Shown here piece by piece: positions 40,719 to 48,838 of a stretch of 64,000 nucleotides of DNA; position 1 is the stretch's first letter; the number at the start of each line of letters is the position of its first letter. The translations under genes and the position numbers were made by a program. Under the pieces are notes generated by a model, which saw nothing but the letters and a program-made list of their open reading frames with translations, did not search any database and was not told the origin of the DNA. The DNA comes from Streptomyces sp. SAI-127 (GTDB lineage: Bacteria; Actinomycetota; Actinomycetes; Streptomycetales; Streptomycetaceae): NCBI RefSeq assembly GCF_029894425.1, contig NZ_JARXYJ010000001.1, positions 806,001 to 870,000 on the forward strand, read 5' to 3'.

Positions 40719-43148
40719 GTGACCACTTCCCCGTACCCCTCGTATCCCGAAGACCTGGAACGGCCCGGACTCGTCAGGACCGGGCGGTCGACCTTCGTCC
40801 GGCCCATCCGGCCCGAGGACGCCGACCGACTGGTCGCGTTCGTCGGCACCCTGTCCCGGGCCACCCTGGCCTACCGCTCCCTCGGCCCGGTGGTCCGCGC
40901 CCGCGACGACGTCATCCGGCGCGGCGCCCACGTGGACTACCTCAACGAGCTGGCGCTCGTCGCCCTGGCCGGTGACGAGATCGCCGGGCTGGTGCGCTAC
41001 GTCCGCGACCCGGAGGAACCGGAACACGCCGAGGTCACGTTCACGATCCGGGACGACCACCAGAGCGAGGGGTTCGGCAGACTGCTCCTGGAGCACGTCG
41101 CCGCCGCCGCGCGCGCACGGGGCATCCGGGTGCTGGAGGCCGACGTCCTCGCCGACAACGCCCGGATGATCAACGTCTTCCTCGGCTCCGGCTACCGGAT
41201 AGAAGCCGGCCCGCCCGGCCAGATCATCCACTTCGAGATCGCCGTCGATCCGCAGGCCCAGGCCGTGGCGCGGGCCGAGCGCCGCGAACAGACGGCCGTA
41301 CGGCGCTCGCTCAAGCCCCTGCTCGAACCGCGCTCGGTCGCCGTGATCGGCGCGAACCGGGATCCGCTGACGATCGGCCACGAGATCGTGGCCAACCTGC
41401 TGCGGGGCGGCTTCGCCGGCAGTGTGTTCCCCGTCAACCCGCGCGCCGGGCAGATCGCCGGGGCGCGGGCCTACGCAAGCGTCCGGGACCTGCCCGAGCC
41501 GCCGGACCTGGCGCTGGTGGCCGTACGCGCCGAGGCCGTACCCGGTGTCGTACGGGAGTGCGCGGAGGCCGGGGTCAAGGCGGTGGTCGTCGTCTCGACG
41601 GGCTTCGGAGAGACCGGAGCCGACGGACGAGCCGGCGAGCTGGAGCTGGCGCGTTTCGCCCGCGCCTCCGGAATGCGGCTGGTGGGCCCGAACTGTATGG
41701 GCGTGGTCAACACGACCCCCGCGGCGCGACTGGCCGCGACCTTCTCGCCCGCCCTGCCGACGCCCGGCCGGGTGGCGATGTCCAGCCAGTCCGGGCCGCT
41801 CGGGCTCGCGGTGCTCGACTTCGCCCGGCGGCTGCGGCTCGGCTTCTCCGGCTTTGTGTCGGTGGGCCACGCCGTCGACGTCTCCACCGACGAACTGCTC
41901 CAGTGGTGGGAGGAGGACCCGGGCACCTCGGTGATCCTGCTGCACGTCGAGACCTTCGGCGATCCGCGCCGGTTCGCCCGCGTCGCCCGCCGGATCGCGC
42001 CGCGCAAACCGATCGTCGCCGTCCATCCGGGCCACGCGGATTCGGCGGTGGGCTCGCTGTTCGCCCAGTCCGGTGTGATCCGCACCCGCAGCCTCCAGGA
42101 GCTGTTCGACGTCGCCCTGCTGCTCGCCCACCAGCCTCCCCCGCCCGGCAACCGGGTCGCCGTGATCACCAACGCGGGCGGCCCGGCCGCGCTGACGGTC
42201 GGCGCGTGCGTGGCGAGCGGTCTGTGCGTGCCCGCGCTCGGTGAGCGCATTCGGCAGACGCTCCGTCCGGCCCTCGCGTCCCACGCCGACGTCTCCAACC
42301 CGATCGACCTGACGCCCACCGCCACGGCTACCCACTACCGGCAGGCGCTGGACGCCGCCCTGGCGGACGACGGCATCGACGCGGCCGTCGTCCTGTTCAT
42401 GCCGCCGCTGGCGGACAAGCCCGACGAGGTGGCGTCGGCGATCCTCGACGCGGCCGCGGCCCGGCCCGACAAACCCGTGCTGGCCAGCTTCCTGGGCGGC
42501 GCGGGCGTCGCCGACCTTCTGCACCGGGGCGACCTGGTGGTACCGACGTACACGTTCCCCGAGGCGGCTGCCACCTCGCTCGGACACGCGGCGGCCTACC
42601 AGGCCTGGCGCAGCACCCCGGCGGGCGTCGTACCCGACCTCGCGGGAGTCGACGTCGAGCGGGCCCGGTCGCTGATCGCCTCCTGTGCCCCCGGCCCGGT
42701 CCCCGCAGCGGTCGCCGCAGAACTGCTCGCCTCGTACGGAATCGCCGTACGCGGGGGTGAACCGGGCCCCGGACCCGACGCGTTCCTCACCGTCCGAGCC
42801 GACCCGGTCTTCGGCCCGGTGGTCGCCTTCGGCCTCACCGGGGACTACGCCGACCTCATGGCGGACGTCGCCCACCGCGTCACCCCGCTCAGCGACCGCG
42901 ACGCCCGCGAGATGGTCCGCTCACTGCGGGCCGCCCCGCTGCTGGACGGCCGGACCGGGGGCCCGGGAGTGGACCTCGCGGCCCTTGAGGAGACCGTCCT
43001 GCGCATCTCGGCGATGGTCGAGGACCACCCGGAGATCGAGGCGCTGGAACTGCGCCCGGTACGGCTCCTGCCGCCCGGGGACGGAGTGGCCGTCGCGCAC
43101 GCGACGATCCGACTTGCCGACAACACAGCAGCAGGAGGCTCCTCATGA
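40719..43148 (+). CDS. Fused GNAT acetyltransferase / NDP-forming acyl-CoA synthetase-like protein with shortened ATP-grasp part
   Basis: An 809-residue fusion. Residues 20-180 form a GNAT domain (TFVRPIRPEDADRLVAFVG, LALVALAGDEIAGLVRYVRD, FGRLLLEHVAAAARARGIRV). Then CoA-binding and ligase domains follow (RSVAVIGANRDPLTIGHEIV, VFPVNPRAGQIAGARAYASV, GPNCMGVVNTTPAARLAATF, SSQSGPLGLAVLDFARRLRL, GNRVAVITNAGGPAALTVGA). The ATP-grasp segment is short: LASYGIAVRGGEPGPGPD runs directly into the final subdomain (VFGPVVAFGLTGDY), losing the usual ATP-binding lysine region. It may be a PatZ-like acetyltransferase rather than a synthetase. GTG start; stop overlaps the LLM gene by 4 bp. Confidence 0.85.
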   Translation: MTTSPYPSYPEDLERPGLVRTGRSTFVRPIRPEDADRLVAFVGTLSRATLAYRSLGPVVRARDDVIRRGAHVDYLNELALVALAGDEIAGLVRYVRDPEEPEHAEVTFTIRDDHQSEGFGRLLLEHVAAAARARGIRVLEADVLADNARMINVFLGSGYRIEAGPPGQIIHFEIAVDPQAQAVARAERREQTAVRRSLKPLLEPRSVAVIGANRDPLTIGHEIVANLLRGGFAGSVFPVNPRAGQIAGARAYASVRDLPEPPDLALVAVRAEAVPGVVRECAEAGVKAVVVVSTGFGETGADGRAGELELARFARASGMRLVGPNCMGVVNTTPAARLAATFSPALPTPGRVAMSSQSGPLGLAVLDFARRLRLGFSGFVSVGHAVDVSTDELLQWWEEDPGTSVILLHVETFGDPRRFARVARRIAPRKPIVAVHPGHADSAVGSLFAQSGVIRTRSLQELFDVALLLAHQPPPPGNRVAVITNAGGPAALTVGACVASGLCVPALGERIRQTLRPALASHADVSNPIDLTPTATATHYRQALDAALADDGIDAAVVLFMPPLADKPDEVASAILDAAAARPDKPVLASFLGGAGVADLLHRGDLVVPTYTFPEAAATSLGHAAAYQAWRSTPAGVVPDLAGVDVERARSLIASCAPGPVPAAVAAELLASYGIAVRGGEPGPGPDAFLTVRADPVFGPVVAFGLTGDYADLMADVAHRVTPLSDRDAREMVRSLRAAPLLDGRTGGPGVDLAALEETVLRISAMVEDHPEIEALELRPVRLLPPGDGVAVAHATIRLADNTAAGGSS

Positions 43149-44119
43149 AGGTGGGCATCTACTTCGACCTGCGCAACCCGCCGCCGTGGCAGCAGAGTTG
43201 GTCGCGCGTGTACGGGTTCGCCCTGGAGATGTGCGAGGAGGCGGACCGGCTCGGCCTCGACTCGGTCTGGTTCTCGGAACACCACGGTTTCGAGGACGGC
43301 TATCTCCCCCAGCCGCTCACCATGGCGGCCGCGGTCGCCGCCCGCACCCGTCGGGTCCGCCTCGGCACCGCGGTCATCCCCGCACCGCTGCACGCGGCCC
43401 CCGAGATCGCCGAACAGGCCGCGCTCGTGGACATCATCAGCGACGGCCGCCTGGACCTCGGGCTCGGCACCGGCTACCGGGTGCCCGAGTACCGGCTGTA
43501 CGGCGGCGACCTCACCAAGCGCTACTCCACGACCGATCAGCGGGTACGGGAGATCCGCGGCCTGTGGGCCGAGTCCCTGGTCACCCCGGGCCCGGTCCAG
43601 GATCCGCTGCCGATCTGGCTCGGCTACCAGGGCCCGCAGGGCGCCCGACGGGCCGGCCGGCTCGGCACCGGTCTGCTGTCGCTCAACCCCGCGCTGCTGA
43701 CGCCGTACCGGGAAGGGCTCGCCGAGAGCGGGTACGACCTGTCGGCGGCCCGTATGCAGGGCTCGTTCACCACCTTCGTCACCGAGGACCCCGACGGCGA
43801 CTGGCCGGTCGTACGCAAGCACCTGGCGTACCAGTGGGACAGCTACCGCCGGTACATGGTGGAGGGCACCGACCAGCCGCTCCCCCGCCCCATCGACCCC
43901 GAGAAGTGGCGGGAGACGGGGCTCAGCGCGACCGGCGTCGGTCAGTTCCTCTACGGCACCCCGCAGGACGTCGCCGATGCCATCAGGGCGTACGTGGCAG
44001 GGTTGCCGGTGGAGGGCGTGTTCCTGTGGGCCTCGCTGGCCGGGATGCCCGAGGAGATGGTGGCCCGGCAGGTCCAGCTCATCGCCGGGAAGCTGCGTCC
44101 GCTGCTTGCCGATGTCTGA
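43145..44119 (+). CDS. LLM-class flavin-dependent oxidoreductase
   Basis: A 324-residue luciferase-like protein: GIYFDLRNPPPWQQSWSRVY, EEADRLGLDSVWFSEHHGFE, TRRVRLGTAVIPAPLHAAPE, ISDGRLDLGLGTGYRVPEYR and GYQGPQGARRAGRLGTGLLS. S-E-H-H and the G-R-L-D-L-G-L-G-T-G-Y motif are characteristic of bacterial luciferase-type monooxygenases. ATG coupled to the upstream stop. A second member of the family after 10103, but in a different subgroup (E-H-H rather than E-S-K). Confidence 0.88.
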   Translation: MKVGIYFDLRNPPPWQQSWSRVYGFALEMCEEADRLGLDSVWFSEHHGFEDGYLPQPLTMAAAVAARTRRVRLGTAVIPAPLHAAPEIAEQAALVDIISDGRLDLGLGTGYRVPEYRLYGGDLTKRYSTTDQRVREIRGLWAESLVTPGPVQDPLPIWLGYQGPQGARRAGRLGTGLLSLNPALLTPYREGLAESGYDLSAARMQGSFTTFVTEDPDGDWPVVRKHLAYQWDSYRRYMVEGTDQPLPRPIDPEKWRETGLSATGVGQFLYGTPQDVADAIRAYVAGLPVEGVFLWASLAGMPEEMVARQVQLIAGKLRPLLADV

Positions 44120-44135
44120 CACGAGGAGTCACAGC

Positions 44136-44657
44136 ATGTCGGAGTCGTCACCGACGGGGCCGTGGGCGGGGGCGGACTTCCAGGAGCCGCCCCGGACCCC
44201 TGGCGGGGTGGCCCTGTGCGGGGCGTGTCGCGCCGCCGGTTCCTGCCGACTGGGAGTGGAGCACGAGCGGCTCGACGAGGACGGGTCGGCGCGGTTCGAG
44301 CTGTCCTGCCCGCGAGACCAGGAGGGCGGGCCCGAGGTCGCGCACGGCGGCTGGACCGCGGCCGTACTGGACGACTGCCTCGGCCATCTGCCACTGCTGC
44401 ACCGGGTGTTGAGCGTGACGGCGGAACTGACGGTGAGCTTCGTGAAGCCGGTGCCGGTGGAACGGCCGCTGGAGGTCCGGGCCTGGGTGGAGAAGCGGGA
44501 GGGCAGGCGCTGGTACATCGCGGGCGAGATGGTGCTGCTGCCGACGCGGGCCGTGTTGGCCCGGGTCTCCGGGATCTGGGTGACCCGGGACCAGGGCCAC
44601 TTCGCACGGCACCAGGAGTGGCTGGCCGGTCAGGACCTGGACGGCGGGGCTCAGTAG
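44136..44657 (+). CDS. PaaI-like hot-dog thioesterase
   Basis: A 173-residue protein. LCGACRAAGSCRLGVEHERL may bind a metal; the hot-dog core shows GPEVAHGGWTAAVLDDCLGH (H-G-G active-site turn) and LTVSFVKPVPVERPLEVRAW. It should hydrolyse acyl- or aryl-CoA and could release CoA from stalled intermediates. Start chosen for GAGGAG 8 bp upstream; an earlier in-frame ATG lies inside the preceding gene. Its 3' end overlaps the convergent dehydrogenase by 7 bp. Confidence 0.85.
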   Translation: MSESSPTGPWAGADFQEPPRTPGGVALCGACRAAGSCRLGVEHERLDEDGSARFELSCPRDQEGGPEVAHGGWTAAVLDDCLGHLPLLHRVLSVTAELTVSFVKPVPVERPLEVRAWVEKREGRRWYIAGEMVLLPTRAVLARVSGIWVTRDQGHFARHQEWLAGQDLDGGAQ

Positions 44658-45808
44658 GACCTGAGCCCCATGCTGCGGGCTATGCCGTTGCGCTGGATCT
44701 GGCTCGTTCCTCCGGAGATCGTGGCCACGATCGACTCCCGGTAGCGGAAGCTCATCACGCTCTCCGTCGAGAACCCGTGGCCCGCGCAGACCTGCATCCC
44801 GAGCCGGGCGGCCGCCACGTACGTCTCCGAGCCCTTCAGCTTCGCCATCGACCCTTCCCGTGTGCACGGCTTGCCCTGGGCGAGCAGCCAGGCCGCCCGG
44901 TAGGCGAGCAGCCGGGCGGAGTCGATCTCGGTCTGCAGGTCGGCCATGGCGTGCGCGAGGGCCTGGAAGTTGCCGATCGGCCGGCCGAAGGCGTGCCGGT
45001 TGCGGGCGTATTCGAGCATCTCGTCGAGCGTGGCCTGCGCGGCGCCCAGATAGCCCCCGCTGATGATCACCTTCTCCAGCTCGATGTTGGAGAGCATCAC
45101 CTTCCAGCCCTCGTCGCGCGGGCCGACGAGGTTCTCCTTCGGCACCAGGGCGTCGTTGAAGAAGACCTCGTTGGTGCCCAGGATGTGCCGGGCCAGTGTC
45201 GGCGTCCGGCGCACCTCGACGCCCTCGGTCGCGGGATCGACGAGCAGCAGGCTGATGCCGCCGTGCTTGGGTTCGCGGGGCCCGGTCCGCACGTAAGTGG
45301 CGATGGTGGTGTCGGGCAGGCCGCCGCCCGTGCACCAGGCCTTCTGGCCACGGACGAGGAAGTTGTCCCCGTGGTCCTCGGCGGTGGTGCGCAGCGCCGC
45401 GGCGTCGGACCCGCTGTCCGGCTCGCTGAGACCGACGGCGAGCCGGTGGCGGCCCGTCATCACCTGCTCGCGGATGAAGTCGCGCTGCGCCTCGCTGCCC
45501 CACCGGAACACCGTGATGCCGGGGATGAGCACTCCGATGTAGCACATGGCGACGTCGAAACTGGCCCGCCCGAGCTCCTCGGCGATCAGGATGAGCTCCA
45601 GTGGTCCGCCGCCGTCACCGCCCTCGTCCTCGGCGAACGGGAGCGAGAACCACCCGAGGTCGGCCATGCCCCGAAACAGCTCGGGCGGTACGACGCTCTC
45701 CTCGTCCCACTGCTTGGCCTTCTCGGCCGGGCACACGTCGGCGACGAACTTCCGAGCCGTCGCACGCAACAGGTCCTGCTCGTCGGTCAGTCCGAAGTCC
45801 ACGGCCAC
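44651..45808 (-). CDS. Acyl-CoA dehydrogenase
   Basis: A 385-residue protein: MAVDFGLTDEQDLLRATARK, GLSEPDSGSDAAALRTTAED, GQKAWCTGGGLPDTTIATYV, NRHAFGRPIGNFQALAHAMA, and ATISGGTSQIQRNGIARSMG. The Y-E-G-T glutamate is absent. LPFAEDEGGDGGGPLE replaces the usual P-E-E-Y-G-G. It is monocistronic, with a locus-motif island upstream, and closes the CoA locus on this side. Confidence 0.92.
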   Translation of the reverse strand: MAVDFGLTDEQDLLRATARKFVADVCPAEKAKQWDEESVVPPELFRGMADLGWFSLPFAEDEGGDGGGPLELILIAEELGRASFDVAMCYIGVLIPGITVFRWGSEAQRDFIREQVMTGRHRLAVGLSEPDSGSDAAALRTTAEDHGDNFLVRGQKAWCTGGGLPDTTIATYVRTGPREPKHGGISLLLVDPATEGVEVRRTPTLARHILGTNEVFFNDALVPKENLVGPRDEGWKVMLSNIELEKVIISGGYLGAAQATLDEMLEYARNRHAFGRPIGNFQALAHAMADLQTEIDSARLLAYRAAWLLAQGKPCTREGSMAKLKGSETYVAAARLGMQVCAGHGFSTESVMSFRYRESIVATISGGTSQIQRNGIARSMGLRSY

Positions 45809-45823
45809 TCCTTGCCAGCACTA

Positions 45824-45857
45824 GGCTATTCATCTATCTAATTGTTCTATGTTAGCG
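45824..45857 (-). promoter_or_regulatory. Promoter island with TAG-N-TA motifs
   Basis: On the minus strand this reads CGCTAACATAGAACAAT followed directly by TTAGATAGATGAATAGCC, two elements related to those at 39549 and 2617. It lies 16 bp upstream of the dehydrogenase start. Confidence 0.45.
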
Positions 45858-45899
45858 GATAGATGGCAACGGTAGTACTGCCGGAACCCCGCTGGGGGG

Positions 45900-46964
45900 T
45901 TACGGCAGGAGGAGCACTTTGCCGGTCTGTCGGTGGCTTTCGAGGTAGGTGTGGGCTTCGGCTGCCTGTTCCAGGGGGTAGGCACGGTCGATGATCGGGG
46001 TGATCTTTCCCGCCGCCAGCAGTTCCAGGCACAGCTGCTGGTCGCGCAGGGTGGCGCCGCGGACGGCGGCGATTTTGACCTGTTGGCCGATGAGCGCGAG
46101 TGCGTCGAGTTCGAGGCGGGATCCCTGGTCGGTGGGTGTGCCCAGGACGATGACGGTGCCGCCGAGCCGTGTACAGGCGAGGGAGAGCTGGAAGAAGTCG
46201 CTGCCTCCGACGCAGTCCCAGACGGCGTCGGCACCCAGGCCGCGTGTCAGCTCCCGTATGTGTGCGGGCAGTTGGGGGTCGGTGGAGTGCACGATGTGGT
46301 CGTAGCCGAGCCTTTTGAGTGCTTCGTCGCGGTCGGGTTTGGTGGTGGTGCCGATGACGGTGGCTCCGCTGAGTTTCGCCAGCTGGGCGCAGGCGATCGC
46401 CATGCCGCCGCTGGCGCCGGTGATGACCACCGTGTCGCCGGGACCGACGGGTGCCTGGCGGGCGCAGTTGAGGGGGGTGGTGTAGGTCCACATGGTGGCG
46501 GCGGCGGTTGGGTAGTCGACGCCGTCGGGGATGGGCAGGATGGCGTCCTGGCGGCGCACGACGTACTGGGCGTAGCCGCCGAAGACCTGGTGTCCGGGGT
46601 AGGCGGTGTCGACGCACAGGTTTTCCAGGCCGCGCAGGCACAGCGGGCAGGTGCGGCACGGCGGGTGCGGGAGCTGTACCGCCCGGTCGCCGGGGCGCCA
46701 GCGGGTGACGTTGTCTCCGGTGGCGACGATTTCACCGGCCGCGTCCCGCCCGAGCTGGAACGGCAACGGCCACGGCGGCCGTCCTGGCAGGGGCTGCGGC
46801 AGGTTGCCCGCACGGTAGCGCAGGTCCCAGCTGTTGACGGCCGTGGCGTGCACGCGCATCAGGACGTCGTCGGGGCCGACCTCGGGAACCGGCGCCTCGA
46901 CGTACTTGAGCACCTCGGGCCCGCCATGTTCGAACAGGCGGACCGCCATCATGGTCTGTTCCAC
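45900..46964 (-). CDS. Zinc-type alcohol dehydrogenase/quinone reductase (MDR family)
   Basis: A 354-residue MDR protein: MMAVRLFEHGGPEVLKYVEA, the structural-zinc loop CRTCPLCLRGLENLC with four cysteines, MWTYTTPLNCARQAPVGPGD, VVITGASGGMAIACAQLAKL for NAD(P) and TGKVLLLP at the end. The catalytic-zinc cysteine position reads V-N-S-W-D, so a quinone reductase-like function without active-site zinc is likely. GTG 46964 is preferred, 8 bp after GAAGGA; GTG 46970 is too close and ATG 46952 also possible. The repeat at 47059 lies upstream. Confidence 0.88.
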   Translation of the reverse strand: MEQTMMAVRLFEHGGPEVLKYVEAPVPEVGPDDVLMRVHATAVNSWDLRYRAGNLPQPLPGRPPWPLPFQLGRDAAGEIVATGDNVTRWRPGDRAVQLPHPPCRTCPLCLRGLENLCVDTAYPGHQVFGGYAQYVVRRQDAILPIPDGVDYPTAAATMWTYTTPLNCARQAPVGPGDTVVITGASGGMAIACAQLAKLSGATVIGTTTKPDRDEALKRLGYDHIVHSTDPQLPAHIRELTRGLGADAVWDCVGGSDFFQLSLACTRLGGTVIVLGTPTDQGSRLELDALALIGQQVKIAAVRGATLRDQQLCLELLAAGKITPIIDRAYPLEQAAEAHTYLESHRQTGKVLLLP

Positions 46965-47058
46965 TCTCACGTTCCTTCAGATCGATACGCAATTCATCGC
47001 AGGCTCCACGCACCCAGCGCTGGCGATCGAAGGCGGGACGAGGAAGCTGCCCAACCAC

Positions 47059-47118
47059 CAGGCAACCGCCGCCCCATAAAACCCGTACCACTCGGCGTAT
47101 GAAGCTTCCATGAAGCCG
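47059..47118 (-). repeat. 60-bp repeat, copy 1, upstream of the MDR gene
   Basis: It matches 51374-51433 at 52 of 60 positions, in the same orientation relative to the leftward gene downstream. The best-kept block is ATGAAGCTTCCATGAAGCCG; on the minus strand it has CTTCAT twice, 11 bp apart. It is probably a shared regulator site or promoter. Nothing else is seen in the divergent gap to 47192. Confidence 0.6.
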
Positions 47119-47191
47119 GGCGCTCCCTGCTCCCGCTATGCCGGGGCTTGCCGGTTGGCGGCGACAGACCCAGCTCGAGGATGATGTTCGC

Positions 47192-47689
47192 GTGATTCGG
47201 GACCTGCCACCATTGCCGTTGCCCCAGTACGCCATCGCGCGCATCGGCTGCTCAGACGTGCCCGACGAGATCGTCGGCGATCTGCGGCAGATGGGCATCC
47301 CGGCCGGGCTGATCGGTCACGAATACCAACCGCTGAGCGAGGCGGCGCTCCTGAACGGGGTCGGTGAGAGCGGTTTGCTCGTCTTCGGGACCAGCGGCCT
47401 GTTCGGGCGGCTCGGCATCGACGTGGCGACCCGTCGCGTGGTGCACATCCCCACGCCCGAGTCCACAACCGCCAACCACGTGAACAGGGACCTCGGAATC
47501 TTCCACGAGTGCGTCGCGGCCACGATCGCCCGCTTCCCGTTCTACGAGGAAGGCGAGGAGGAGAGATTCCAGGCGGCGGCGGACGAGCTGCGCGAGCTTG
47601 TCACCACCCTTGATGACACCGCACTCGCCCACAACGGGTTCTGGGAGACCCTGTGCGACGACGTAGCGATGGGCGATTACGCGAACTGA
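47192..47689 (+). CDS. SUKH-4-like immunity protein
   Basis: A 165-residue protein: IRDLPPLPLPQYAIARIGCS, LRQMGIPAGLIGHEYQPLSE, GLLVFGTSGLFGRLGIDVAT, VVHIPTPESTTANHVNRDLG and FHECVAATIARFPFYEEG. The sequence of early G-x-P, L-L-V-F-G-T, I-D-x-x-T-x-x-V and V-N-x-x-L-x-x-F matches SUKH-4 of contact-dependent or polymorphic toxin immunity systems. GTG 47192 follows GAGG; an ATG at 47138 without such a site is an alternative. No toxin gene is adjacent. Confidence 0.65.
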   Translation: MIRDLPPLPLPQYAIARIGCSDVPDEIVGDLRQMGIPAGLIGHEYQPLSEAALLNGVGESGLLVFGTSGLFGRLGIDVATRRVVHIPTPESTTANHVNRDLGIFHECVAATIARFPFYEEGEEERFQAAADELRELVTTLDDTALAHNGFWETLCDDVAMGDYAN

Positions 47690-48816
47690 GGGGAGACCAA
47701 AGGCAGGCCGCCCCCGGGAACGTGATCCTGCGGTAGGTGCAAGGTGATCGTCGCTCCCTTGCCCAGGCCGGCGGATTCCGCGGTGATGTCTCCGCCGTGG
47801 GCTCGGGCGATGCCCCTGGCGATGGTCAGGCCGATGCCGCTGCCGCCGGCGGCAGCGGGCCGGCCGGGATGCTCAAGGCGTTCGAAGCGGTGGAAGATGC
47901 GCTCCAGGTCGTGTTCGGCGATGCCGATGCCGTCGTCCATGACGCGGACGATCACATGGTGCGCGGGAGACGGTTCAGCGTGCACGGACAACGCCACATG
48001 TCCCTGCCGATCGCATGCGGCCAGTGCGTTTCCGAGCAGGTTCACCAGGACCTGGCTGATCCGGTCGGGGTCGCAGAAAGCCGCGACGGGTGTGCCTGCG
48101 TCAACGGCAAGGGTCACCTTCTGATCGTCGTACTGGGGGCGCAGTCGCTCGGCTGTGCTCCGAGCCAGCATGGCCACGTCGGTGGGCTTGCGGCGAAGAT
48201 CGAAGGCGCCCTCCTCCGACCGGGACAGGCTGGAGAGGTCGCCTGCCAGGCGCTGCAGCCGGTCGAGGTCGTCGGCGAGGGAGGCGAACATCGCCTCGTC
48301 GGGGATGAAGATGCCGTCGGCCATGCCCTCAATCTGGCCGCGAAGGATGGTGATGGGGGTGCGCATCTCGTGGGCGACCTCGGAGATCAGCCGGGCGCGG
48401 CGGCGCTCGGTGTCGGCGAGGGCGGCAGCCAGCTTGTTGACGTCCTCGACCAGTGCTGCCAGGCCCGGTTCGCTGGGAAGTTCGAGGACGTCGTCGTAGT
48501 GTCCCTCGGCGAGCCGGCGCGTGGCGGCGCGCACCCTGTCGAGCGGACGCAGCAGAAACCGTGACAGGGCGACGGAGGCCGGGAAAGCCGCGGCCCCTCC
48601 GAACAGAAGGCCGACCTGCAGGACCACGTCGCCCTCGATGTCGGCAAAACCGAGCCACACCTCGATCAGCGCGCTGATCGCCGCCATGGCCGCAAGTGCC
48701 AGGAGGAGCACCATGATGTGCGAGAGCACCAGCCGGTTGCGGAGCGACAGACGCTCCTTGATGCGGCGCAGCCGCGCACGAGACCGGTGGTAGGCCGGAA
48801 AGCCGGAGGCAGGCAT
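47677..48816 (-). CDS. Two-component sensor histidine kinase (HAMP, HisKA, HATPase)
   Basis: A 379-residue membrane kinase: two helices (SHIMVLLLALAAMAAISALI and LFGGAAAFPASVALSRFLLR) with only a short loop between them, HAMP region ATRRLAEGHYDDVLELPSEP, H-box SEVAHEMRTPITILRGQIEG (His about 155), N-box LVNLLGNALAACD, G1 VMDDGIGIAEHD and G2 GGSGIGLTIARGIARAHGGD. The small extracytoplasmic loop suggests sensing in or near the membrane. It lies 22 bp after its response regulator; its 3' end overlaps the convergent SUKH gene by 13 bp. Confidence 0.93.
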   Translation of the reverse strand: MPASGFPAYHRSRARLRRIKERLSLRNRLVLSHIMVLLLALAAMAAISALIEVWLGFADIEGDVVLQVGLLFGGAAAFPASVALSRFLLRPLDRVRAATRRLAEGHYDDVLELPSEPGLAALVEDVNKLAAALADTERRRARLISEVAHEMRTPITILRGQIEGMADGIFIPDEAMFASLADDLDRLQRLAGDLSSLSRSEEGAFDLRRKPTDVAMLARSTAERLRPQYDDQKVTLAVDAGTPVAAFCDPDRISQVLVNLLGNALAACDRQGHVALSVHAEPSPAHHVIVRVMDDGIGIAEHDLERIFHRFERLEHPGRPAAAGGSGIGLTIARGIARAHGGDITAESAGLGKGATITLHLPQDHVPGGGLPLVSPQFA

Positions 48817-48838
48817 GGGCGGGTGTCCTTCCTGACCG

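Noticed and set aside
1..45808. Complete cholesterol ring degradation cluster
   Set aside because: Side-chain-like enzymes are present but no ketosteroid dehydrogenase, 9alpha-hydroxylase or HsaC-like dioxygenase is seen.
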